Shown: in pieces, positions 8,376-19,095 of the stretch
Numbering within the stretch: the stretch's first letter is position 1
Layout of the letters: the number at the start of each line of letters is the position of its first letter
Source: Chara braunii
Taxonomy: Eukaryota; Streptophyta; Charophyceae; Charales; Characeae
Direction of reading: 5' to 3'
Assembly: GCA_003427395.1 (NCBI GenBank)
Contig: BFEA01000001.1
Span: 7,588,244-7,612,410 of the forward strand
Length of the DNA: 24,167 nt
Translations under genes and position numbers: made by a program
Notes under the pieces: model-generated
Databases searched by the model: none
Seen by the model: the letters and a program-made list of their open reading frames with translations, nothing else
Told to the model about the DNA's origin: nothing

Positions 8376-9486
8376 AATCTATTATGTTCGCTTTCTGCAC
8401 CCCTTGGGCCACATTGCGNGGGAGCGGAGCCGGGGGAGCTGGATGAGGAGCGGGGAACGGGATCAGCGGAAGGAGATCAGAGGAAGGGGGTGGGTGAGGT
8501 ACGGGGAGTAAGATGACAAGGAAAAGGGAATGAAAGCGATGGGTTTGTTCTTACATGGTTGATTCCGCATTTGGACAACATTTGCCCTCCCCACTCGGGG
8601 ATCGGATTTTTATAGGGGAGGGAGGGTAAGACTAAATGCCAGCTCAGGTTCAGTAAAGAAAAGTCCAGTGAATTGACGTAAACAAGAACCTTCTCCCCTG
8701 GGTGATTGAATTGCGTCCCGAGCGGCGAAATCACCCACAGAACGAATGAGGTAGGAGCCTGGGGATTCGAAGGGATAAGGGGGAGGACGGTTGAGGTGGA
8801 GAGAAGGCGGGATAAGATGGCAGATGGGAAGTTGGGACCGGGGGAGAGATAGGGTGGGAGCGAAAGGTAAGGATCGTGATGGTGTGTGTAGAAGAGGTTA
8901 GCGTGGAAATAGGNTGCGAACCNTCGATTCCNAGATTATGTGGGAAAGGGGGGGACGGAGAAAGTCGGGGCTGGGAGAGGACTGGTTGGGAACGAGAGGG
9001 GATGGGGAGGAAAACGGTTGGGTTGGTTGAGTAGGGGTGGGAGCGGTGGAAGCGAGATTGAAAGTCGAGTATGTGATTGAGACCGGGTGGATAATGGATG
9101 GGACCGAAGCTTCGCGATCGGAGGGGTGTGGGCGGAAGGGGTCGGTGTGGAGGTAGGTTGCAATCAAGGAAGATGTGGGATAGAGGGAAAGGAGACGGTT
9201 GGGTCAGGGGGAAGGTTGGACNGGGTCGAATGGAGGAGATGGGGGAATCGGTTCTTATAACGGNACGCGGGGTGGATGTGAGACTGGNTTGGGGAAGGGA
9301 AGGAGNTTGGGGGATGCGAGCGCNATGGAGGGGAGGATGGAATGAATAGGCTGCGCTTCGATGATGTATTAGAGGGACAGATGAAAGGGTCGACTGAAGA
9401 TGGTTAGACGATGAGGCAGAGTTGAGTACGATCCTACATGAAATAAAGTCGCGATCTTCCGACGACGATCTTGGTTACTCCTCCGA
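8376..9486. other. G-rich anonymous region with many Ns
   Basis: The plus strand is strongly G-rich and poor in C, with texture like 21,360-21,930 and 10,270-10,600. Nine single-base Ns are scattered from 8419 to 9324, which suggests a collapsed or polymorphic repeat in the assembly. The ORFs here contain Ns or are purely compositional (Ser/Pro/Thr-rich on the minus strand). I see no gene. Confidence 0.5.
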
Positions 9487-9906
9487 GTGGCGATGAAGAC
9501 ATCGTACCTCTCTCGGCAGATTTTTGTCCCCTCCCAAAAGGATCTCAGCGCGCACGCGCGTCGGGAACCCCTATCTAGCTATGGAGGCGCGATGGCGCCC
9601 GGTACTACAGACTTCGTGGAGTTCACTGTCCAAGGTGAGGTCATACGTGCAGCCACTGTGGGCGTAGGTGCGCGAAAGTTAGCCTCGTTGCGCTACCCGT
9701 ACGGCGCTAGCGCTCCGTCCCGCCGCATCAGTCCAGTTCCTCCCGTCCGCCGCATCACGCGTCAGTCCGGTTCCTATTCCACCGGCAAGTCAAAGAATTA
9801 CATCAGTTACACACCAACGCTCCTCCCCATTATGGATGAGAGGCCCGAGTGGACGGCATTGATTACTGCCTTTGGGAAGGATGTACCACCCCTCGCCCCT
9901 GCCTAA
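9487..9906 (+). other. Unrecognised 139-codon ORF
   Basis: This is an open frame starting at GTG (with ATG two codons later) and ending at TAA 9904-9906. The predicted product is basic in the middle (PSRRISPVPPVRRITRQSG), has no signal peptide, membrane segment or motif that I recognise, and ends with an acidic/hydrophobic stretch, ERPEWTALITAFGKDVPPLA. The frame is also open some way upstream without Met. Its base composition differs from the G-rich DNA on its 5' side. It could be an exon or transposon fragment, or chance. No splice sites or neighbours support expression. Confidence 0.2.
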
Positions 9907-10265
9907 GTTAGCCTATTTGTTAAATTTTTTTGGGGCTAAACTTAGACTGCCTGCTAAAAAACTTTAAACCCCTAAAGATGTCCTTACTTAGGGGCCTAAC
10001 CTTTTTTCCTCCCAGACTCTTAGCTGGCAGGTTAATGCTATAAGATCTGGACGTGTATGATGTGTCATATGTCGTCCACATTATAAAACTCTAACCCTGG
10101 GGACTTGAACTTAGGTTCTACTGGCTGTCATGCTAAAACCCTACGCTTATGTGTGTCCTATTCTCTTATGGATCTAGGGAACTAGGATATTGATAATGCT
10201 AAGTTTCCAAACAATAGTGAACCTCAGTCTACTTTTTCGTCTCGCTGTAACTTCTTTAAAGTTGT
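9907..10265. other. Anonymous spacer before the LINE 3' end
   Basis: AT-richer sequence with no ORF of note. A small inverted repeat, CCCCTAA facing TTAGGGG, lies near 9970-9996. A tRNA-like segment on the minus strand is listed separately at 10,091-10,145. The LINE 3' boundary probably lies near the right edge, but no clear poly-A tail (poly-T on this strand) marks it. Confidence 0.35.
10091..10145 (-). repeat. Weak tRNA-like B-box segment
   Basis: The minus strand carries ACCTAAGTTCAAGTCCCC, closely matching the T-arm region ACCTAAGTTCGAGCCCC of the tRNA-like copy at 1728-1790. The A-box half is poor and too close to the B box. It may be a remnant of the same SINE-like family. Confidence 0.3.
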
Positions 10266-10479
10266 TTTGTTACTATGTGGGGTGATTGGGACGGGGGGTG
10301 GAGAATGAGGGGGTCTGTGGGATGGTGAAGGTTTTGTGGTTCTGAGACAAGGGGCGTAAGACTATGGGTTAGGGAAGGGGATGCGAGGGTATTTGTGATA
10401 AGGATGGGACCGTGTTTCAGTTGGAGGGAACAAATTTAATTGGTTTTGAGAATATATGAGGTGTGTTGGTGTATGACGT

Positions 10480-12304
10480 GGCGAATCTCAGGTGGTTTCC
10501 TCTTCTGTTGTGATTAGTGCGTGTGTGGGTGGGTTGGATTGGGGGGTGTATTGGGGTGTGGGCTGTGCGTTGTTGGGGTTTCGTGCTTGGTTGGTTATTG
10601 AGGGCCAGATTAACCAATTAGTGAATTTTATTATGTCTCCTTCAATTGAGCCTAATTTGCTGTTGCCTAGCTTGTCGATTGAGAATCTCTTAATACTTTC
10701 TTTTTTGTCTTTCAGAGTCTGGATTTGCTTGAGTGTTTTTTAACTTTTTTTCCATAGTGTGTGAATTTCTGTTTCAATTATCTGTTTGATGATAATTAGG
10801 GATGTTTTTGAGGGGATGTGGTGGTCGTCAAAGGTTAGGCGGCAACACCTTTTCCATATGGCCCATAGGGTGTTCTTTCTGATGAGAGAAAAGAGGAAGA
10901 AGTTGAAATCTTAGAGTGTTGGGGATTGATCTGAGTGAAGGAGTATGGTGGAGAGGTTTATGAGTATGTTTCTGTTGGATAGAGTATTCCATGAGAGTTT
11001 TATGTCTAGCGGCTCTAGCCACAACTGTTTTGCGTGTTCGCAATCTAAGAAGCAATGATTGAGACATTCTTCGGATTGTGTATTACATACCTTGCGCCAG
11101 GTTGACTGATCTTTTCTTCTTTCCATACTTCTTCTTTGGGCTAGCCATTGATTTACTGGGACTGCTCTGAATGCTATGAGCCAGAGGAGGCTGGCCAGTT
11201 TGACTGGTCTAGTGCCAAAGATTGTGGGCCAGGGGGGGTGCACAGTTGTTCCCGCGAGAGTGATCTCATGCTTTTCCCATCTTTTTTTAATTATTGTTGA
11301 AATTGACTGAGGTTTGTTGAATCATTTATATCCTAGTCTGGGTGTGTAGTCTGTTAAGGCATGTCGCCTTGCTACGGGCGAAAGTCTACTGGGGGTGCTC
11401 CATGACCATTCTGTGGGGTCTATTTCTAAGTGTTGTATTGTTGTATCCGGCTTGTATGCTATGTTTCTTTCCCCTTCTATGATTGTAACCCTTTTGAGTC
11501 TGTCTATGCTGAAGGTGCCATCAACTCTACGAGTCTTGGGAAATAAGGCTTGCAGGGTTACCAAGCTCCTCTAGTGTAAAGATGGAGCAGAGGATCCATT
11601 TATTGTGGTGAAGTTTTGCTTCTAATATTTTAAGTACCTCCTGGGATTGCCCTTGGTCTGTTGTTGCGGCCCAGTCAGTAGTTCTCTCCAATCTTTGGGG
11701 ATGGAGTCTATGATGAGAGATAAGTTAGAATATAGGTTATGGTTTCCTTTGAGTTTCGTTCTTAATTCTCCCACTGGATTCCATCTGTTATTCACCTTGT
11801 TCCACAAATGACGGATTTGCCATACCCCTTTTTCCAGCCATAAGCCCCATTTGCAGTTTGTTTTGTTAAGTGGGCGGGACTTCCCGTTTTCGTCCAAGAT
11901 CCATGGGTTGCCAAATAGGGGTTATCTGAGTACTTAGTCCCTCCTTTTTGGGTCGACCTTGCTATCAGGGAAAATTCTTCTCCACGTATGTATTAGTTGT
12001 TCCCATAAGGTTTTGGGCGAGTCATTGGCTTTCTCTTCTTCCTCGCTTAGTTTGCCTTTTGTGGCTTTCTTGGTTATCGGGAGGGTCAACTGTTTATTGA
12101 AGATCCAAAAGAGGCCTGACGTGTTAAGGGGGGATTTGAAGGGTGCCAACTCTCTTAAGTGATACTGTGCTAGTTGTATCCAGGGTAGATTGCCTTGAAG
12201 GGTAAGTCTAATGATCCATTTGATATGTAGGGCTTGAATCTGGCTAGCCGGATCTATGATACCTAATCCCTCTTTGTCTTTGGATTGAGTGACTATCCGC
12301 TAAG
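10480..12304 (-). pseudogene. LINE ORF2, C-terminal domain
   Basis: This continues ORF2 after the RT thumb, in several frames. Recognisable pieces are GLWLEKGVWQIRHLW (11,897-11,622), HALTDYTPRLGYK (11,564-11,322), and a zf-RVT-like stretch at 11,243-10,911. The latter contains ASLLWLIAFRAVPVNQWLAQ and a Cys/His cluster, CNTQSEECLNHCFLDC, followed by EHAKQLW, the usual end of plant LINE ORF2. Further downstream RKNTLWAIWKRCCRLTF and QIIETEIHTLWKKS match the common LINE terminal pattern with LW and IWK. A TAA follows HTLWKKS near 10,750, and open sequence continues to about 10,480. The domain probably binds RNA or DNA during target-primed reverse transcription, as inferred for the family. Confidence 0.72.
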
Positions 12305-13700
12305 CTACTTTAAGTGATGATTGTCTGGGTTTCCAGTCGAAAAGAACGCTGAAGCTTTTTTTCGCATTTGTTTTTGGAAGTCTGTGGATAGGAACCATAT
12401 GGTGGTTACATACCACATCATTGCTAGTATTGAGTTGTTGAGAGCTAGTGCCCTGCCTAGGAGTGAGGTATGTACGCCTTGCCAACAATGCATCTTGTTT
12501 ATCATTGAGGATATAAGGGAGGCAGCCGAAGATGGATGATAACCTTTCAAGCTAAGGTCAGCCCATTGCATTCCTTCTAGCGAGATTTCTAGAAGAGCCT
12601 GGGTGTTTGATAGCCACCAGCCTACTGTTTTCCTCCAATTCACTTTCATTTCTGACGCTAGTTGGAATGCTTGCATTGCTTTTATTAATGCTTTGAAAGA
12701 AGAATCGGAAGCTCTGATGAGTACTGTTAGATCGTTTGCGAAGAGGAGGGTGGTGGGTAAATGAAGTGGGTGTCCTCTTTCATCTTTGATGCCCTCTAAA
12801 CGTTCTATGGATTCATCATTTTTGAGGAATGATCCAGTGGCTTCCATGACAAAGAGGAAAATAGGTGCAGCCAGAAGGTCTCCTTGTCTTACGGATCTGG
12901 TCATTCTATTTTGTAAGGGTTGGACAGGAATCCGTTGACTTGGACTATGCCCTGTGCATCGTTGTATAGGACTCTCACCCATTTTCGAAAATTTGAACCT
13001 TTCCCCATTTTCTCCATGCAGGATTGTAGGAAAGACCAGTTGACTTGGTCATAAGCTTTTTCGAAATCGAAGTTCAATAGGGCTGCCATAATTTTCTTTT
13101 GATTTAGGATCCTTATGGTTTTGCATAGGGTTATTACATTGACGAGGATGTATCACTCGTTTGGTCTATATGGAAATATGTGTTTGTTATACGGTTTATC
13201 CTTGTGGCTAGTAGCTTGGCTAAGATTTTGTAGACTACGTTTAGCAGGGAGATGGGTTTGTAATTTCAGATATCTTCTTTGTTTCCTTTCTTGTAGAGAA
13301 GGGTAGCGACTCTGGTGCTCAGGTCGAGGCCCAGGGATTCCTCTTCCCATGATCTGTTGAGGAAGCGAAGGAAGAGGGGTCCCATGATGTGCCAACTCTC
13401 CATCCAGAATTCCTTGGAGAGACCATCTTTGCCCGGTGCTTTGTTGGGTTATAGGTCTTTAAGAGCTTTGTGTAGTTCGTCCAGTGTGATGGGCTCTTCT
13501 AGTTTGTTTGTTGAATTTTGTGAGAGTGAGCGTCCTAGGTGAGAAAGGAATTTAAACCTAACTCTGACTGATTCGTTGTTTCTGCCAAGGGGAGATTTGT
13601 TGGTGTAGAGGTCTTTATAGAAGTGGGCAACTGTATTGACTAGATTTGTGGTTTCTAATGTGGGATTACCCTGGTAATCGATGAGGCTTTCTATTTTGGA
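12305..13700 (-). pseudogene. LINE ORF2, reverse transcriptase domain (FAND)
   Basis: On the minus strand the RT motifs appear in order. NKAPGKDGLSKEFW (about 13,450-13,400) is preceded by a TAA at 13,449-13,451. Next come YKPISLLNVVYKILAKLLA (about 13,260-13,200) and motif A NFDFEKAYDQVNW (13,071-13,033, catalytic Asp codon 13,066-13,068). A frame change near 12,920 leads to RSVRQGDLLAAPIF (usually RSVRQGCPLSP), then motif C FANDLTV. The first Asp of the FADD active site is Asn (codon AAC, plus-strand 12,734-12,736), while the second Asp (12,731-12,733) is kept. The FAND change would abolish polymerisation. The thumb region continues with GWWLSNTQALLEISLEGMQW to 12,305. Confidence 0.85.
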
Positions 13701-15024
13701 GTTCCTAGAGTTTGATTTAATCTTTTGGAAAAATTACTTGGTCATCTTCTCATTTACTTCCCAATTTCTAACTATGGCCCTTAGTTGTAGGCCTCAGAGT
13801 CGGAATTTTGTCCAATCCGATAATTCCTTTTTTGCCTTGGCTAGAAGGTCTATGACGAGTGTTGAGGTGGGTTTACGTCGTAAGTTAAATTCTGCTATTT
13901 GGATTGCGTCTTTTAACATCTCCAATCTTTCTTTTCTTCGTGCTGCAAGCTTTCTTGATATTATTGATACTTTGTTACTTATTTCGCTGATAATTTTTGG
14001 AAATGAGGTGAAGGCGTCTTCGCTTTGGTATTGGTGGGCGGTATTTGAGAGGAGGTTTTTGAGTTCAGTTATAAAGGGTTGGCTAGTGAGCAGGGCATTG
14101 TTGAATCTGTAGAAGCTTTTGCCTGTGAGGCCGGACTTGGTGAATCTGAGAACGAGGGTGATGGCCTTATGGTCTTGGCCTATATGGTAGGGAGAGCTTT
14201 CAACAGTGCAGTCTATTATGACTCCCGTGATGGATTCAGATGTGAGGAAGAAGACTATCCTAGAAAAGGAGGTTATGCTATTTGAGGTCCTTCTTATGCA
14301 TGTAAATCTTGTGGTGTCTGGGTAGAGTAGGCAAAAAGGATCTAGTAGGTTTTTTCTGAGTATGAAATCGGATATCTCTTGGCTAAGCGACCCCTGGGAG
14401 TTGTCAATTGCGTTGGAAATTCTGTCCAAGGAATGGTCTTGGGCTAGGTTTTAGTCTCCCATGATGATTGTATGTGTGTAGTTGGGGATTAAGTGTTCTA
14501 TTGATCGAAGGAAGGGACCTTTATCTTGGTAAGTGGTCGGGCTGTAGAGCCCCAATATGGTTAATTCTTATTCCTTGAATGTGATGTCTAACTTTACCCA
14601 CCTTCCTATAGCATTGCCTTTACTATAGTTATCAATTCTGATGTTGTGGTTAGCCAAGGAGTTTTGGTGGAGAGGGATAACTGTACCTGCGGAGCCATTG
14701 GGAGTTGCACGTGACCAAATCGTTGTTTTGATGAATTTTAATTTATGTTCAATAGCAGATCTAATTTTGTTGTGTTCTGTGTTGTTAGTCTGATGTGTTT
14801 CTTGGAGGCAAATTATGTCTGGTGGGTTTGAGCCGAACCAGCCTATGGTTTCTGTTATGTTTCTCCATTTGATAGGATTCTAGAATGAAGGCGTGTCCGT
14901 TTATGTTCCGTGAGGTGAGTTTGAGTTCTGGTTGATTATTACTTTCTTTTAAAATGTCCTCTTCAGTTGTGAGTTTAAATCTTTTGGAGCGATCTGTTAA
15001 CCCTATCCCTCGGGGTTCCTCCAT
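13701..15024 (-). pseudogene. LINE ORF2, start and APE-type endonuclease
   Basis: ORF2 probably begins at ATG 15,024 (MEEPRGIGLTDRSKRF). The endonuclease that nicks target DNA is identified by SRNINGHAF, then PPDIICLQETHQTNN near 14,825-14,785 (Glu of QET coordinates the metal). YSPTTYQDKGPF follows, then MGD*NLAQDHS, where the conserved GDxN motif carries a TAA at 14,451-14,453. The C-terminal catalytic pair is present as GQDHKAI (Asp and His at residues 86-87 of the 14,429-13,794 open stretch), although the preceding Ser usual in SDH is Gln. After the endonuclease comes a basic linker, RRKERLEMLKDAIQIAEFNL. Frame changes occur between the N-terminal piece and QET. Confidence 0.8.
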
Positions 15025-15062
15025 TTGATATGTGAACTCTAGGGATAGGGTTAGTTTTTTAT

Positions 15063-17512
15063 TTAGGTGAGCATTTTGTTGGTTCTCTTTTCCTTCATTT
15101 TGGCCCTCTCAGTTTTGATCTTCTGCAACGCCTCCTCGTTGTTCTTCCCCAACCATTCCTCTCTCACAAAGACTCCCACGCTATATGCAATTCGGTCCAC
15201 TTCGTCCTTCTTCCCCAAGAGAGCATAGGGGATCTCACTGATCAATTCCCACAGCTTCCTCTCTAGACCCTCATTCAGCTGAGCCAAATGGTCATAAATG
15301 GCCATAATGGGTCTGATGTTGCTTTCCTTCCTTACTCCTTTGTCCCCTTCCCAGTTGATTTTCAGGCTTTTATCAAGACCTGGCCTGTGGGCATTGCTCT
15401 GAGACCGTGGTCTTTACAGAGTGGGCCCACATATCTGTGTCGTGGATGGTCGCCATTTCTAATGAGGAGTGGAATGCTATCTGCCATTGATCCTTTTTAG
15501 GGTCAAAGCAGACCGGCAAAATGGGGATTACAGGAGGCAGGAAGCGAGCGTCGATGTTTGCTGCGAGAGCCAGCTCCCGAGGGTTAACGTGTGCAATTTT
15601 GTTGAGGGAGAAGGTCCCTTCAGTTAGGTTGTTGTTCTGATCTTCTAGGAATCTCGTTTGCCTCTCTAAGATGGCAATTTTTCTTATGAGTTTCGTCTTC
15701 TGATTTTCCGTCCCCTTGGCCAAGTCTAATGCTAGGGAGATCATTTCATCCTCTTCCTCCTTTTGGCCTTATTGTCTGTCCTTTTCTCCTTCCTTGGAAT
15801 CTGATCTGCCCTTATCTTCTCCGTAGTCGGAGTTGGGCCATGCGTTTTTTGCTTGTGTTGCTGTGTCTTGCAGTTCGGTCTGCATAACTTCCCCTTCATT
15901 GCCCACATACTGCTGGGCCACGAATTATGAGAAATTTATCTCAGGTTGCAGCACCTCGTAAGGGTTTGGGGAGGTCGGGAACCCCCCTGTGTTGCCTGTG
16001 GATTCTGATTTTTTTAGATCACTGATGTGTTTGGCATGAGCGAGTCTGATTTCTAGGTCTATCTCCCTCCTTATTTGGAGGGATTCTATGTACTCAGTTA
16101 GCCATTCAAGAGAGTTGATGGGGTCTTCTTGGCTCACTGAGTCTTGATAGCCTTCCGTCATTTCCGATTCCTTACCGAGGAGGTTCACATTGATGTGCAT
16201 TTCTTCTTTATCGTCTTGCTCCCTGTCTGATTGTGTTCTTTGCTTTTCTTGGGGCTTGTGGAGAGCTTCTTTCCTGTCTCTTCTTCATCCTCGTTTCTTG
16301 TCTTTCTCTTCGTGGCACTTGATTCCTCGGTTGTTGTTTTGGATGGTTCTTTCAACTGTAGGCCCTTCCTTGTATGAAAATTTTCGAAGAATGCTTTCTC
16401 TGCTTCCCTCCCCATGCAGTGCACTTCTTAATCTACTTTTTGTACGTGCCTGTTCCTGTTGGAAGGAGGATCCCAATGCCTGCCTGTCTTTTTTGTGAGT
16501 TGCCTTGTCATTTCGTTTTCCCCCGATGGTTTGCCATCTGCTTATGTGGGGGGGGAATATGTATGGTTTGCTTGCGGGTTCAGGGTTGTCCAATGTCCAA
16601 ACCCAGGCCGGTATGTCCTTCAGATCATCAAAGACCCTACATAGGTTGGGTCGTTGATGATCCAGATGCCTTTCATTGCCTCCGCTTCGATCAACATTGA
16701 TTGGTTGAGTTGTCTGCCTTCTCCCTTGCGTCGGCTGAGGGGGCAGAGGGGATCATTTCCCATATGCCGCCTGATTCTGCATCTGAAGCACATGGGGTTG
16801 GCCTTGGCGGAGACGTATACTATTTGGACGTTCTGGTTGACACTGAAGAACCATTTGTCTGACAACTCTGGTGGGCTGTTGGACTTGAGCTCGACGAAGC
16901 AATCCTTGAGTTGGCACTGGGGGTAAGAAAGCCCAGGGCTGAGAACACCCATTCTACTCCCATTCCATAAGGGGGCACTGGGGGAGAGACTCGCTGAGTC
17001 TTTCCTCAACCAGGCCGTGCATACCGTGAGACAGATTGTCGAATTGTATCCATAAGTGTTTGTTCATTAGCAACTGTCTGTGGCGTGAGGTACCTTGTGG
17101 AGCTGACCTGCTTGGCTTCCATTTGGAAATGGTGACCGCTGAACCCTCGCAGTAAAAAAAAGAGCTTGTATTGACAGAAGATAGTTTGTATAATTGGGAT
17201 CCGCGCATAGCATTGTGACTGCGTTCGACCTCTATGCTGGTAGGCGACTTTGGATTTGGTCTCTCTCATATTTTCTATGTTCTTGAGGCATTCCCAAACT
17301 CTTCTTCTCTTTTCTGGTGGAGGGAGATGTTTGGTCTTCGCAGGGAATGAATGTATAGTACAGCGTGAGTTTCGTAAAATTCGTTGAGGACTGCGAGGTT
17401 TTCTTTGGGGTATTCCCAGACTTCAACTTCCTGCTCAACTTCTTTGTCCTTGATTATTTCTTTTCTCACGTTGGGCTTTGTTAAATTTTGTTTTGATCTC
17501 TCTAACCATTAG
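15063..17512 (-). pseudogene. LINE ORF1, CCHC zinc-knuckle protein
   Basis: ORF1 would encode the nucleic-acid-binding protein of the LINE particle. A possible start is the ATG at 17,512 (MVREIKTKFNKAQREK), though the frame is open upstream to about 17,620. Next comes KDKEVEQEVEVWEYPKENL, then NKHLWIQFDNLSHGMHG, which resembles the DUF4283-type core of plant LINE ORF1. A knuckle MCFRCRIRRHMGNDPLC (C-x2-C-x4-H-x6-C) lies at 16,743-16,790. The spacing before the last Cys is longer than the usual x4, so it may be damaged. The rest (16,600-15,925) is Lys/Glu/Ser-rich, and 15,744-15,373 contains a likely coiled coil, LIRKIAILERQTRFLEDQ. The final piece, 15,305-15,063, ends 38 bases before ORF2. 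At least five frame switches occur. Confidence 0.68.
16743..16790 (-). other. ORF1 zinc knuckle
   Basis: The minus-strand Cys codons at 16,788-16,790 and 16,779-16,781, the His five residues later and the last Cys at 16,743-16,745 give C-x2-C-x4-H-x6-C. Retroelement knuckles normally have x4 between His and the last Cys. The two extra residues may be family-specific or result from decay. Confidence 0.6.
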
Positions 17513-17641
17513 ATTCAGGACTTCCTGGCCGGGATCCCTTCTTCCTGATGAAAGGCCCTTTGGGGAATGTTCCTCTTGTTGGTGGAGACTGAGGTTGGGG
17601 CTGTGTCAGCGTGGGAGGACGGCATTTCACTGGTCTGGACT

Positions 17642-17960
17642 AGCTTCGCCTCCCCATCTGGGGATCGAGAGATCAGATCCAAAGTGGTAGAGCTTCGTCA
17701 CCCCGCTTTGGGTATCATGGGATCAGATCAGGAGTAACAAATCTTAGAGTGGCGATTAGAACCGACAAGGTTACAGGGCTTGGCCTTCTCCCTGGGGATT
17801 GTGAGATCAGATCTAGAGGGTTAAACGCCGACAAGCAAAAAATGTGCAGAGCTTCGCCTCCCCTCCTGGGGAACGTGTGGACCGGTCCAGAGTGTTCCGA
17901 AAAGTAGAAAAATGACAGAGTTTCTCCTCATCATCTTCGAGTTGACGGATCTGAACGATG
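17642..17960 (-). repeat. Diverged tandem units upstream of LINE ORF1
   Basis: Four clear units and one weak unit begin near 17,642, 17,691, 17,777, 17,850 and 17,919 on the plus strand. A typical unit has AGCTTCGCCTCC, then a CCCC-N4-GGGG hairpin (17,652-17,663; 17,860-17,871), then GATCAGATC (exact at 17,671, 17,721 and 17,805; degenerate in the fourth). Spacings of 49, 86, 73 and 69 bases show indels between units. They sit immediately 5' of ORF1, where some animal L1 families carry promoter monomers. Confidence 0.65.
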
Positions 17961-18785
17961 AGCGTAGGTTACTCGAGCTTCAAAGATATCGACTAAATGA
18001 CGAACACCAGCAAAAATCGATTTTTTACCATTGATTTCTTATGTCGATGTTCAAGCATTTTGTTCTGGGCGGGAAAATAAGTTGAAATAAGCCCCGATCA
18101 GAGAATGAGGCTGAACAAAACAATAACAATCAGAAGAGTAATAATGATTGGTGTTGTTGGAAATATTGGTATTTATAGTAATTGCGAGGAATGAGCCCTC
18201 GCGGAGCCCTTGTCAAGCATGCATATGTTCTGGGTAGAGGCCCCCAGCAAGCCAAGTGCCCCCCCTAAGTGAAGGTGGGCCTGAATATTCACTAAAGGCC
18301 AAAATTCGACATTTTTCATATGTGGGTACTCAGGCTGTTGCAGCCCGCCAGTTGGTTGAGTGGAGGTGCGATGCCTCCCTAAGCTGCATCGTACAGTTTG
18401 GCCCAGGCCTTGGCAGTTGCGCCTGGGCACATACACACAATGCAGGGCTAATACATCACGAAGTGGCCACAGGCCTACGGAAAAGCAGCACTGTCGACAT
18501 ACCTACCCCGGGTCCTGTGCAAAGGCAGCAAACGGCCCAAGTCTGGGGACTCGGGCCGTGCCCAACTGTAAAGGGGCCCAGGCCCTCAACTGCAGCACTG
18601 GGCCTGGGCGCAGGCACTGGGGCCCAAGCGAAAGCTACTGGAAGCTTCCAGCCAGGCCATATAGGAAGGAAGGCAGCCAGGGTCTGCATTCTGGCCCACA
18701 CAGGAAATGCGGTCACACTGCTGCGCTGAGGCCTGAGCGTGTGCGGGCGCGTATGAGGTGAGGAGGGGCGCTGTCGAGCATCGGA
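17961..18785. other. Anonymous region 5' of the LINE
   Basis: An AT-rich part (to about 18,190) is followed by GC-rich sequence with many CCCAGGCC/GGGCC-type words, similar in texture to 1,900-3,000. The overlapping ORFs on both strands (18,256-18,791) lack domains and look compositional. A TATAAATA word on the minus strand is listed separately. No gene is seen. Confidence 0.4.
18170..18177 (-). promoter_or_regulatory. TATA-like word upstream of the LINE
   Basis: The minus strand reads CTATAAATACC, matching the plant TATA consensus. It lies about 200 bases 5' of the first tandem unit and about 650 bases 5' of the ORF1 start candidate. In AT-rich DNA this can easily be chance, and LINE promoters are usually internal. 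Confidence 0.15.
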
Positions 18786-19095
18786 GCGCAAGCAGCCATA
18801 GCCGGGCCGCAGGGCGCTAGGGGGTGAGAGGGCGACCGGTGGTCTTCAGGAAGAAGGTGAGTGTGGGTGAACAGGGTCTGATGAGGGGAGCTGAGATACG
18901 TGCCTGGTACATGGAAGAGTTCCGCTATGGTGTTGACGTCATGTACATTGGCCGTCGAGAGTCGAAGTGAGCCTGTTGCGAGAATGCTGATGTAGGTAGG
19001 ATAGTCGAGTAGTGTAGGCTGGGCGCTGGGCGCCAGACAGATAGGAGCGACTTTGAATACTGTGTTGGTGTGGCCTGAGGGCTTGAACATTGGCT
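18786..19095 (+). repeat. LTR-like block, copy 1
   Basis: The landmarks AGCAGCCATAGCCG (from 18,792), GGGCGCTGGGCGCCAG (19,021-19,036) and GACTTTGAATACTGTGTT recur in the same order at 20,985-21,270. Repetition of the ordered landmarks suggests related, diverged noncoding parts of retroelements. No flanking polypurine tract or primer-binding site was found. Confidence 0.35.

Larger units (their letters stand above)
10265..17960 (-). mobile_element. Near full-length degenerate L1-type LINE
   Basis: Read on the minus strand, the order is 5' tandem units (17,960-17,642), ORF1 with a CCHC knuckle (about 17,620-15,063), a gap of about 38 bases, then ORF2 with APE endonuclease, RT and a Cys/His C-terminus (15,024 to about 10,480). 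This is the standard layout of plant L1-type non-LTR retrotransposons. Repeated frame changes, internal stops and a mutated RT active site make the copy inactive. Near full length is unusual for LINEs, which are commonly 5' truncated. Ends are approximate; I could not identify a poly-A tail or a target-site duplication. Confidence 0.82.
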
